Shown piece after piece: positions 38,138 through 49,230 of a DNA stretch of 64,000 nucleotides. The notes beneath the pieces were generated by a model. It was not told where the DNA came from, did no database searches, and saw nothing but the letters and a program-made list of their open reading frames with translations. Within the stretch, counting starts at the first letter, position 1. Each line of letters begins with the position of its first letter. A program made the translations under genes and the position numbers. The DNA comes from Hofstenia miamia (lineage: Eukaryota > Xenacoelomorpha > Acoela): positions 1,057,924 through 1,121,923 of the forward strand of contig SCFE01000018.1 in the NCBI GenBank assembly GCA_004352715.1. Direction: 5' to 3'.

Positions 38138-39137
38138 NNNNNNNNNNNNNNNNNNNNNNNNNNNNNNNNNNNNNNNNNNNNNNNNNNNNNNNNNNNNNNN
38201 NNNNNNNNNNNNNNNNNNNNNNNNNNNNNNNNNNNNNNNNNNNNNNNNNNNNNNNNNNNNNNNNNNNNNNNNNNNNNNNNNNNNNNNNNNNNNNNNNNNN
38301 NNNNNNNNNNNNNNNNNNNNNNNNNNNNNNNNNNNNNNNNNNNNNNNNNNNNNNNNNNNNNNNNNNNNNNNNNNNNNNNNNNNNNNNNNNNNNNNNNNNN
38401 NNNNNNNNNNNNNNNNNNNNNNNNNNNNNNNNNNNNNNNNNNNNNNNNNNNNNNNNNNNNNNNNNNNNNNNNNNNNNNNNNNNNNNNNNNNNNNNNNNNN
38501 NNNNNNNNNNNNNNNNNNNNNNNNNNNNNNNNNNNNNNNNNNNNNNNNNNNNNNNNNNNNNNNNNNNNNNNNNNNNNNNNNNNNNNNNNNNNNNNNNNNN
38601 NNNNNNNNNNNNNNNNNNNNNNNNNNNNNNNNNNNNNNNNNNNNNNNNNNNNNNNNNNNNNNNNNNNNNNNNNNNNNNNNNNNNNNNNNNNNNNNNNNNN
38701 NNNNNNNNNNNNNNNNNNNNNNNNNNNNNNNNNNNNNNNNNNNNNNNNNNNNNNNNNNNNNNNNNNNNNNNNNNNNNNNNNNNNNNNNNNNNNNNNNNNN
38801 NNNNNNNNNNNNNNNNNNNNNNNNNNNNNNNNNNNNNNNNNNNNNNNNNNNNNNNNNNNNNNNNNNNNNNNNNNNNNNNNNNNNNNNNNNNNNNNNNNNN
38901 NNNNNNNNNNNNNNNNNNNNNNNNNNNNNNNNNNNNNNNNNNNNNNNNNNNNNNNNNNNNNNNNNNNNNNNNNNNNNNNNNNNNNNNNNNNNNNNNNNNN
39001 NNNNNNNNNNNNNNNNNNNNNNNNNNNNNNNNNNNNNNNNNNNNNNNNNNNNNNNNNNNNNNNNNNNNNNNNNNNNNNNNNNNNNNNNNNNNNNNNNNNN
39101 NNNNNNNNNNNNNNNNNNNNNNNNNNNNNNNNNNNNN
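38138..39137. other. assembly gap, 1,000 Ns
   Basis: Exactly 1,000 Ns, a conventional placeholder length, preceded by an AAT repeat (about 38117-38137). ORFs reported across it are artefacts. Confidence 0.98.
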
Positions 39138-40156
39138 AAAAAATTCTCACTTTTTGGTCTAAACAAATTGTCTAAAGAATTAATTTGCTCAATTTAGCTT
39201 TGTCAAAAATATTTCGTCGCTAGATGGCGTCCAATAGAATCACTTCATTTCCATATGGCAAATAGTAATGGGGTGTTACGAGAACTTCAGGGTGTCCCAT
39301 TGGAACGGGCTTCACTCGGTCTTAACTACTCATGTTACTTAGAACAGAACAGGTTGATACTAGAGGAGCAGAAGGGATATAGGACAAAGACGAGAGGATG
39401 CAAAGATCAGTTGTTAATAAAACCAGGCAGTAGTGGAGAATTGTAGAAGAAGGAAGACAAACTTAGCAATGGCATGGATAGACTACAGGAATGCGTATGA
39501 CAGCATATCGCATAGGTGGGTATTGAGGATGCTAGAGGCCACAGAGTTTCACGGAAATGGGTTGAGTTTCTATTGAGGGAGATGGGAAAGTGGCAAACTG
39601 AGATAGATAAGCACAGGTTGAGGTTTAGGCGAGGCATATTCCAGGAAGACAGCTTAGCACCACTACTATTTGTAGTTAGCCTAATCCCCGTCAAAGAAAA
39701 GTTAAAGGAGACAGACATAGGCTATAAGATGGAGAAGAATGGTAGAGCAGTGAGTCACCTGTGGTACATGGACGACCTGAAGATGTACGCTAGTTCAAGG
39801 AAGATGTTGCAGAAGCAAGTGGAGACATTGGAGAAGGCAAGCAGAGATTCAGAGTTGGAGTTTGGATTAGGAAAGTGTGCAGCAGTGACAATGACTAGAG
39901 GCAAGTGTGTGGATGGGGATGGCTTGAGGACAAGCAGTGGGGATAAGATTGAGGAAGTTAAAGAGGGGTACAAGTACTTAGGTGTGATAGAGAAAGACAG
40001 AACAGATCACGAGGAAATGATGACGAGGTTAAGAAAAGAATACAAGAGGAGAGTAAGGAAGGTACTACAGAAGTCAGCATTGAATGGGCAGAATAGTATA
40101 AAAGCAATTAATACATGGGCGATACCAGTGTTGAGATATTCGGCAGGAATAGTTAG

Positions 40157-40477
40157 NNNNNNNNNNNNNNNNNNNNNNNNNNNNNNNNNNNNNNNNNNNN
40201 NNNNNNNNNNNNNNNNNNNNNNNNNNNNNNNNNNNNNNNNNNNNNNNNNNNNNNNNNNNNNNNNNNNNNNNNNNNNNNNNNNNNNNNNNNNNNNNNNNNN
40301 NNNNNNNNNNNNNNNNNNNNNNNNNNNNNNNNNNNNNNNNNNNNNNNNNNNNNNNNNNNNNNNNNNNNNNNNNNNNNNNNNNNNNNNNNNNNNNNNNNNN
40401 NNNNNNNNNNNNNNNNNNNNNNNNNNNNNNNNNNNNNNNNNNNNNNNNNNNNNNNNNNNNNNNNNNNNNNNNNNNNN
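40157..40477. other. assembly gap, 321 Ns
   Basis: The bases just before (40101-40156) and just after (40478-40540) the gap are near-identical: both read GCAATTAATAC, then TGGGCGATACCAGTGTTGAG, with only a few differences. Sequence is repeated across the gap rather than missing. Confidence 0.95.
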
Positions 40478-41274
40478 AGCATAAAGGCAATTAATACGTG
40501 GGCGATACCAGTGTTGAGATATTTGGCAGGAATAGTTAGGTGGAACAAGAATGAACTGAGGGAATTAGACAGGGAGACAAGGAAGATACTAGCAGCAGAG
40601 AGAGTATTCAACCTAAATGGAGATGTAGATAGGCTGTACATCGCAAGGCATAAAGGAGGGAAAGGGCTGCTAAGTGTGGAGGAAACTGTAGAAGCAGAAG
40701 CACTAGGGCTAAAGAAATATGTAGAAGAGCAACCTAGAGGATCCCTACTAGAGGTCACTAAGGAATTAAGGAAGATAAGAACTGAGAGTGAAGGAAAGAC
40801 AGCATACCAGAGTAGGATGGAATTAGAGAGACAAACAAGGTATAGGCAGAAGGCAATGCATGGAGAATAATGGAGGAACACAGAAATGTGTGACGGAGAA
40901 GAGAGCAACAAGTGGTTAAAGAAGGCAGGACTGAAGAGAGAAACAGAAGCACTGTTAATGGCAGCACGGGAGCAAGCAATAAGAACAAACTGGGTGAAGA
41001 AGCATATAGACAGAAAAGTAGTAGTAAGTGATAAGTGTAGGTTGTGTAAGAAAGAGGCGGAGACAGTAGATCATCTGATAGCAAGGTGTGAGAAGTTGGC
41101 ACAGAATGAGCATAAGTTCAGGCATGACAAGGTGGGATGAATGGTACACTGGAGTTTGAGCAGGCAGCATGGGTTAGAAGCAGGAGACAAGTGGTATGAG
41201 CACAAGCCACAGGGCGTCATAGAAAATGAGAAGTTTAAGATACTGTGGGACTTCAACATACAGACAAACAAGGN

Positions 41275-41437
41275 ATAATAATAATAATAATAATAAACTT
41301 TTATTTTAAAATGGATAAAAACATCCATTTAAGTTATTGAAATACTAGATTTTCATTCCACGAAGGAGCCAATATGGAAATAGAGAAAGTTCTCGTTCAG
41401 AGTTGGTTTTTATTACTCCAGGGAGCCTCTCACGCAG
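41275..41437 (-). repeat. extra copy of the CR1-like LINE 3' end, bounded by single Ns
   Basis: 163 bp identical, at an offset of 362, to 41637-41799. Lone Ns at 41274 and 41438 bound it. It interrupts the R2-like LINE exactly where that element's endonuclease core should be. Confidence 0.85.
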
Positions 41438-41621
41438 NGGAGCAGTGAGTAAGAAGCATAAGAGATACTTGGAGAAGTTGGGAGTACCAAAGTGGGGACG
41501 GGCGGTAGCACAAAAGGCAGCATTGTTAGGTACAGCAAGAGTCCTGAGGAAAGCTCTCTGACTCCCTGGGAACTGATGAGTTCCCCGAGCTGAGAGGAAT
41601 ACCAGCATGAAGCTGTGCGAA

Positions 41622-41625
41622 GTAA

Positions 41626-41656
<31 letters not shown>
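41622..41656. repeat. (AAT)n shared by two LINE 3' ends
   Basis: An AAT run that serves as the 3' tail of the plus-strand R2-like LINE and, read as ATT, of the minus-strand CR1-like LINE. Confidence 0.85.
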
Positions 41657-41659
<3 letters not shown>

Positions 41660-42890
41660 CTTTTATTTTAAAATGGATAAAAACATCCATTTAAGTTATT
41701 GAAATACTAGATTTTCATTCCACGAAGGAGCCAATATGGAAATAGAGAAAGTTCTCGTTCAGAGTTGGTTTTTATTACTCCAGGGAGCCTCTCACGCAGT
41801 CGACTATCTCCATAATGTGAGCGTTGAGGCAGAATATCTTGCAGTACATGATTCTCAGAAGTCAGTATCTGCTGAAGAAGCCTATTATCAACTTTGGTTA
41901 TGATTTTTTCAATAGGGGTATAATTTGATATAATTTTAAGGCGTAAAGCTTTTTTCTGAACTTTATCTAAGAGCAGCATAAGGGATTTTGAGGAACCTCC
42001 CCAAACTGAACAACAATATGTTAGCGAGGGCATAACTAATGCATAGTATAGTGTTTGTAGTTCATATTGGCTAAATCCAAGATGTTTCAATTTCAGCAAT
42101 AAATACAACTTACTAGTAGCTTTTTTAGCCATGCTCCTGATGTGATGAGAACAGGAAAGTGCCTTGTCAAAGTACACACCAAGCAATTTCACTACAGATT
42201 GTTGTGTGATATCTTGCAACTCAGGGACAGAGCTTTAACCAAAGTTAATGAGAAGTTCATTTGTCTTGCTATGATTAAAATGAAGGTTCTTGGATAAAAA
42301 ATGAGCCTCAAGAGAATTGATTACAAAATTGCTTTTGTCTCCAACATCGTACAAGCCAGGTACAATAAGAGCATTATCATCAGCAAAAGCTGATTATGAG
42401 AAGATCGCTATGTCTTCTATTTGATAGGTGTTATCGACAGCACAGTTAAAAAAAACAGGACCACTGATGGTTCCTTGAGGAACTCCAAGTTCAATGTAAC
42501 TGCAGAATGTTGGCCATTTATAGTGGTGAAGTAGCTTCTTCTGGTGAGGAAACTGGTATACCACTTCATAATATGAGGATTGATGGGAGGATTCAATCTA
42601 GACAGACCGTCAATAATTGCTGTGTGGCTAACCGTGTCGAATGCCTTAGACATGTCCAGCGTAATTACTCGGAAATAGTCATGGCTACTCCTGAATTTGT
42701 AAATCTGATGCAGGATCTTTATTAGTGCTCATGCTGTTGAACTTTTTTTACGAAAACCAAACTGCAAAGGACTTAATGATCTGTGATATGAGTTAGAAAC
42801 ATATTTGTCATATACCATTCTTTCAAAGACCCGAGAAAGAATAGGCGTGAGCGATAATAAAATTACTATCTGTCTCTTTCTATTTAATAA
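41637..42890 (-). mobile_element. CR1-like LINE, 3' half, decayed
   Basis: Read from the minus strand: FGFRKK near 42760, a decayed palm with MSKAFDTVSHTAIIDGL (42653-42600), GVPQGTISGPVFFN, FADDNALIVPGLYDVG (catalytic FADD, about 42400-42340), then an intact stretch 42219-41707 with VKLLGVYFDKALSCSHHI (LGxxxDxxLxWxxHI) and YYALVMPSLTYCCSVWG (family YxxLxxPHLxYCxxxWG). The 3' end lies at the AAT/ATT repeat at 41625-41655. The 5' part is absent or eroded. Confidence 0.85.
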
Positions 42891-45577
42891 AGTTACAAAG
42901 CTCTCTAGACTATAATGCAGGCTGATGTCTCAATTATTTTCCGAAATTGGTCATTGAACTGAGAAGTATCATTTGATTATTTTTCCACCATGACTTTTGA
43001 AAACAGGCAGCCACTGTCACGTAATGTTTAAATTGTCGCCTTGAACTTGCAAATCTAAGTAGTTAGGCACTTGATGCCAATTTGTTTCTGGCGAGATTCT
43101 GCCAAATGACAGCCTAAGCTTCTTTTCTGATTTCTCCATATGATTTTCCTTACATTTGGTATATTACTGACTTCAATGCTTTTCAGATCTATGCTTTAAA
43201 GGTGTAGATCCTCCAAGATTTGGAAGGGGTTAATGTAGGTTAATAATTTTAATTCCTATTACAAATTGAACAGAATAAATGCGGTTTAAACAATAAATGG
43301 TGAACATTATTTTCTGTGGTAATGGTTACAGACTAGGACGTCTGAATTATTTGCATAAATTATGTAAATAATTCAGATCCCTTTGTTCCAGGTAGGGACA
43401 AATCCTTCTTGTTAAGTTCTTCCTTCGATAAGCATGCAATAATTTGTAAGAAGGTCCTCAATACGTCAAACGACAGGATAGAAGAAGATGCCGCAATGTA
43501 TACTTTGTGCACATGAGAGCGGTGTTTGATTTTGCGGACAGATGAGGGCACAGTGGAAATACTATTAAGAGTGCTCGCTGATGCCTAGTACGAGTGTATC
43601 TAATATGGTAGTCTTATTAGGAATAACCTTCTTTCTTCTGGCCTTTACGGCACTCACGCAGATTTCTTTCAGAAAACAAAATATTTCAGAGCAGTTGTTG
43701 TTCCCATTGATATTAAACCGCCTCATATTTGAACAATAGGTATGGAAAGAATTTGAATATTTTTGCACAATCGTATTTCTAATCGGCATTTCTTATTTAC
43801 ATGCGCTTTAAGCACAAGAATATGCTTTAGCACAAATTTTCATCATTGCATATTTGTGTCCATGTGAGAGCAATCAAAATTTCTAAACAGGCTTGTATAG
43901 AATTGCTTAAAAATGTGGACAAACCGATTTGCTACACAATCTTAATGCTTGGGGAAATAGGTTTAAATTGGATTAACTATACATTTTCATTCCGCATTTT
44001 ATCAATGTTTTACGCGTTATTTTTTCTTTGCTCTTACCCGATTGTAGGGCTTGTAGAAACGGCTACTGCTGGTAGTACGCGTGCTCTCACAGCCCTACTA
44101 TGAATTAGTCACGACTCAAAGTTTGATACCACATTTTCCTGATTTCGACGGAATGTACATGTTAAGTGGACATCTCCCATGAACTATCACCAACAGTTTC
44201 ATTACTTTCAGCCTTGTAGGAAGATCGCACTTTAGAAAAATCCTATAGACATTGCTAAAAGAAAGATAAACTTATCATTTAAGTTGATCAGCATATTGGA
44301 CAACCTATGTTGATCAAAATTGAAAATTTATCAAAATAGTAAAGAAAATTAATTTATTATTTACTGAATTTTTATAGATTTTCAAGTTTTGTTGATAATA
44401 ATTCATTTTAAATTAAAGGACATTAATAAAATTTCCATTCTTTAATTCATTAACTGTTTCATTGAAATTATCCCAAAGAAAATTGATAAAAAATTTATTT
44501 CTTATCAATCTTGCCATTTTCAATTGGAAGATGACTATTATTAAAAAAAATTGATTTTTTACACTGAAAAGGTCAAATCAATTTTCATATAATTCAGAAC
44601 TAATGTTGTTCTTTTTGAGTACCCTGTTCATAATTGTATATCACCAAATATGCTCTAAGAATGATTTCTTCATGATTGCTTGGCTAAAGTCAATTTAATT
44701 TACTTAGTATTATTAATTAGTAACGCAATGTTATTTTATGGTTAATTGATAATTACAATTGAAATCTTTTCTGAGATGTCTCACCTTGTTGCTAATGCAT
44801 ATATACTAAGTGAATTTATCTTTTTATGCAGTATTATTCTTTCTATCATTGCACAATTGGAATAATTAGTGTTGTTCCAATCTTGCATGTGAATTGCGTA
44901 AAATAAATTTAAAATCTCCATGTAATGATTAAATTTGTTATTATTAACTACTGAAGTTTATCAAAGTTTTATATTAATATCTTAACAAAATGTTATAGAA
45001 AATCTATTAAATTACTTTCCAAGAACTTGCATAGGAGATCAATAAAAAAATGTTTAATAAAATTTCTATTTTTGATCAGCATGGGAATTAAATGAATTCA
45101 CGTAGTATTGCAAAACGAAATAAAATAATAAAATAATATTGATAGAGCAAAAGTGAAAGGAAGTATTACAAACATGAAAGAAAAAAAATTAATAAAATTT
45201 TAAAAAATTGCTACATCTACAGCCTTACAATTTCAATATTAAAAATAACTACATAATTTACCTATATTAAATTTGTCTATTTTTTCGGACTTGTAATTCA
45301 TCTGCTTTTTTATCATTCTCAGACTGTGGCTTCCTCTCTTCGCCGCCTTTATTGTTCGTCCATACTAAGAGCAGGAGCGCAACTAGCTTTAAATTTTAGG
45401 GAGGAGCACATTATTTTTTACAATTTAAAGAGATACTATGGTGGTGATTTTTGTCCAAACCTTCTCTGCAATTTTTTGTGTTACAACGCGCATTTGTATG
45501 CAAAATTCTTGAAAAAATTCGCCAGTATAGGATGTATTTTATATGTACTAGGATATAAATGCATTCTTAAATTGATA
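42891..45577. other. no gene seen
   Basis: AT-rich sequence with short chance ORFs. A possible small hairpin at about 44045-44105 (TAGGGCTTGTAG ... CACAGCCCTA) resembles the end of a hAT-type element. An uncharacterised element end near 45320-45400 is suggested by a GC-richer patch. Nothing coding can be supported. Confidence 0.4.
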
Positions 45578-46450
45578 CAGGGTGAATCATAAGTCAAATC
45601 AATTTTACTTTTAAAAAGATTAATATAGTAAGAGCTTGAATGAAGCATCATTGAATTCACTAAGGAAATTACTCATATCACAAAAAGATTTCAAGCAAAC
45701 CACAATTTTCCTGAATTACAATCTGACATCTTTGTACAAGATTTTTACAGCGTTGTGCAATTCATTGATATTTTTTCATCAATTTTCTGAACGATTATGG
45801 CATTCAGGTCATCGAGATTTTGTGATATGAAAAAATGGTAGACACGCGCTTTCAATACACCTCACATAACATTTGAAGACAGATCTGGTGATCTCTGTGG
45901 TCATCTTAGTCGTCTAGCACCTGGAAATCATGCTATTGGACAGGAGCTGATTTTGGTGGAATTCTCTGGTTAGAAAAGAGAAATCAGATCTAGACATTTT
46001 TCTTTACTGAAACATTGAATCAAAACATAACTATACAATCATGTTACGCATCGCTTCCCTCAACTAAGGCGGTAGCAAAAATGTCATCTGTTATTTTTCA
46101 GGAAGATAATGCTCCGATGTGACTAAAGATAGTCAGATCTATTTCCAATGGATTATTATCTGTGAGGTGTATTTAAGACACATGTCTACCATGATTTCAT
46201 GTCACAAAGTCTTGATGGCCTGATGCGCAAAATCGTTCCGAAAATTGATGAAATAAAAATCAATGAATTGCACCGCGCTGTGAATAATCTTGCACAAAAA
46301 TATCAGCTTGAAGTCAGACAAATTGTGGATTGTGGCACTAGCAATTCACTTTATGGGGTATTTAATAATGTTTCATTTCAATGCAGTCAAGCTTTTACTA
46401 TGTTGTTATATTAAAAAATATAATTGAAGTCACTTATGATTCACGCTCTG
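45578..46450 (+). mobile_element. mariner-type (IS630-Tc1) transposon, decayed
   Basis: The left end after TA is CAGGGTGAATCATAAGTC; the right end in reverse is CAGAGCGTGAATCATAAGTG: terminal inverted repeats of about 20-30 bp. At 46135-46400 the plus strand encodes the end of a DDE transposase: FPMDYYL, a stop, GVFKTHVY (family PLDYFLWGxLKxxVY), then IDEIKINELHRAVNNLAQKYQL and a C-terminal helix. The first DDE residues are not visible. Stops and frameshifts make it inactive. The right-hand TA is now CA. Confidence 0.7.
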
Positions 46451-46870
46451 CATTATTTTTACTGTTTTACACTAATCAGGCTGCCTAATGTCATTATTGC
46501 CATAATTTATGGACCAATGCTACAGCGAACATTCAAGAAATAGAGTTCTTATTCGATTTCATTTTCTGCAACTAATGATACCCATATAAAGGTGTATTAA
46601 GTGTAGTTAAAAAACTTTAATACATACTTAATACGATTAAACCAATCTAGATTAGATATATCATGGACTGCATTTGCAAAAAAATTTTGAAATTGGAAGG
46701 AGACTTTGTGGACAATCACAGACAACTACATAGTTATCTCTAGGACAACCAATATTTATAATTATTCAATTAAAATGAATGTTATATATTGCCAAAACCA
46801 ATATTATATTTAGATTTACTTAGTTTGTAGGCTAAGTGTTTTCTACTTTCTTAGTAATGCATTATATATA

Positions 46871-48313
46871 AAATATAATTTTTTCCGTAAAGTTCTTAGG
46901 AAATCTGTTAAGCATATCTGTCAAATAGATGTATTCCGAGTTTGTTATATGAAACTGTTAAACTTGATTTGGGTTTTGCGAAGTATTGGCATTCCAGAAC
47001 AATTTGAAGTAAGACAAAGAAAAATGAATGATTTTTCCTTACATAATCACTTAGTTATTGTGAACAATACGTCTTTTTATTCTAAAAAAATTTTAGATGA
47101 AGCGTTTGTAAATCTCATTGCAAGTAATAGGAATATTACTAACCTCTTCATTATAACTTGCAGGAAACTTAGTGATGCATCAGTTCCTCTCATATCTAGG
47201 CTTACGCAGTTGGAACATCTTAAAATAAGTTACTGTTATGAAACACTTGATGACGCAATTGGAGCTATTATTAAACAATTAGTAGGTCTAATGAGCTTAT
47301 GTATACATAGATGCTACCTAACTCATAATTTGGTAAATACAATCGGAAATTTGAAGAAATTATCACAATTGCAAATAAGTATTCTTAGGAAACCTGAAAG
47401 CATTAATGGCGAAGAAATCAGTTTTATGCTAATGCAATTTGAAATCATTAACTGAGTTGGATCTAATTAACAGCATACCTCCTTGTATTGAAAATGCAGT
47501 CTCATTAATTCAATTTACCAATTTGGTATCACTAACTGTTGAAAAACTCGATAAAGATGAAAATGATCTTGCAGAAACAATAAGAAATAACAGGAGGCTA
47601 AAATATTTAGCACTAAATCATTGCAACATTACAGGGAAATTCATTTTTCCCCAAACAATATCAAAAAACTAATATGTTGGCACTGACACTTTCTATCAAA
47701 AGCGTTTTTTTGATTACGTTCATAAAAATATTGTGCTGGAAAACTTTTTATTACTCTAAGTGCCCAATGTACATTTAATACAATATTTCAAAATGTAAAA
47801 CATCTTTCTGTGCAAATCGTCCATACTCAATTAGAAATTGTCCAAGCAAAATCACATGTTATATGCTTAAACGAAGCAAACCTTAGAGTTCTTCATCTAT
47901 GTCAAGTAATCACTGAAGACGCTCTACAACTTATTTTCACAAAATGTAAAGATTTAACCAAAATTGTTCACTCATTATGCTAAATTTGTGAATCTAGAAC
48001 TTTTAACTTTAGACATAAACAGTAGCATTACCAAATTTTATTTACATTGTTACTAACTCTCAAGTGAACTTCTTTTATTAAATTTGCAAGAGCTTTACCT
48101 AATATATGTTTGGCTACTTTTTTTCTTATTGCAGATTTGATAATACCAACTCTCAATATCTTCTCCAGAAACTGCAAATATCTTTGTACAGTGGATATAT
48201 GTGCAGAGTCTATGGAGAAAAGAAAAACAGTCCTGTTCAAGAGATTTAGGAACATTCCTGAGGTTAATATATTTTATTGTGCTAGAGACTTTAAGAGAAC
48301 ATTTCATGACTAA
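46871..48313 (+). pseudogene. leucine-rich-repeat protein remnant, frameshifted
   Basis: Four consecutive open stretches in different frames carry one continuous LRR pattern: 46871-47454 (LTQLEHLKISYCYETLDDAI, LVGLMSLCIHRC, LKKLSQLQIS), 47440-47671 (LTELDLIN, FTNLVSLTVEKL, RRLKYLALNHCNITG), about 47775-47981 (VKHLSVQI, LRVLHLCQVITEDALQLIF, CKDLTKI) and about 48065-48313 (CKYLCTVDICAE, FRNIPEVNIFYC). The Cys-bearing repeats of about 24-26 residues resemble FBXL/AMN1-type LRRs. I see no F-box. The first break, at 47430-47440, is a 1-bp shift next to an AAA run. No splice sites bridge the breaks, so it is most likely a pseudogene, possibly a processed copy. Sequencing error at several homopolymers is the alternative. 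Confidence 0.6.
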
Positions 48314-48484
48314 AAATGTCTTACGCACTTTCATCCTAAGATATCTATTTTTCAAGTTTTTCTTATGTCTTCAAAATATCTAAGGACCAAAACAACTACT
48401 ATTTTTTCAATTTACCACAGATTTTCATTATGCGATGTTTTGTGATATTGTAAATTAAGGTTATAACATTTTCGCTGTGTTATG

Positions 48485-48487
<3 letters not shown>

Positions 48488-48526
<39 letters not shown>
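48488..48526. repeat. (TA)n microsatellite
   Basis: Alternating TA run of about 38 bp in otherwise featureless AT-rich DNA. Confidence 0.9.
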
Positions 48527-48529
<3 letters not shown>

Positions 48530-49196
48530 CATAATTTTTGCTAGACAATATAATTATCGATCATTGCACATAATTGTTTTCCAACAGCTTAAGATTTTCA
48601 GTTAGCGTATATATTGTAGTTTGAAGAACATATAAAGCATTTTAAGGACAATGATAGCTTTTAAAAATAATTTAGCACTTTAAATTGTATATATAGGTAA
48701 ATATTAAATACATAACTATGTAATTTAGTCTTGCCAAGCTTTTAGCATATATACTTAAAATACAATTCCGTATATTTTGTCACCTAATCAAATTTTAGAT
48801 TGCGGGAAATATTGAAGTTACTGCATGAATGTGTTATAACAGTAAGCCCCGGCTAGTGCCTTATTTCTTACTGCCACAGCCGGTCATGTCTTCAATTTTC
48901 AAATATACAATTTGAGGGAGGTGAAAAATCAAAGAAATAAAGGTCTTGTTCTTGCAGAAAGCACAGTTGATTGAAGAAGCAATTTCCAGATTAATCGAAG
49001 GGTGGACGTGGCCTCAACGTCTTTACCCAATCTACACTTAATTAATATAACAAAATGTACACAGAATAGTTTCCCTCTCAATATATATATCTNNNNNNNN
49101 NNNNNNNNNNNNNNNNNNNNNNNNNNNNNNNNNNNNNNNNNNNNNNNNNNNNNNNNNNNNNNNNNNNNNNNNNNNNNNACAGAATAGTTTCCCTCT

Positions 49197-49230
<34 letters not shown>

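Larger units (their letters stand above)
39255..41632 (+). mobile_element. R2-like LINE (reverse transcriptase plus Cys-His motif and endonuclease remnant), broken
   Basis: 5' truncated. Blocks: KGYRTKTRGCKDQLLI (39385-39420), then KKTNLAMAW-type IDYRNAYDSISHRWVL (palm start), 39516-40156 with RRGIFQEDSLAPLLFVVSLI (family GIFQGDSLSPLLF; G changed to E) and LWYMDDLKMYA, the YMDD catalytic box, then GKCAAVTMTRG and GYKYLGVIE. After the N gap, 40511-40870 continues the thumb (RHKGGKGLLSVEE). After a frameshift, 40886-41273 has CRLC-x8-H-x4-C (zinc knuckle), then VHWSL and KILWDFNIQTNK. It resumes at 41439 with GAVSKKHKRYLEKLG and ALLGTARVL. The 3' end has an AAT repeat tail. The endonuclease core between 41273 and 41439 is missing. 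Confidence 0.85.

Noticed and set aside
37930-39175. Very long open frames on both strands across the 38138-39137 gap
   Set aside because: They consist of Ns read as unknown residues; there is no sequence behind them.
40074-40911. Minus-strand open frames of 138 and 252 codons over the R2-like element
   Set aside because: They are antisense shadows of the reverse-transcriptase frame extended through an N gap.
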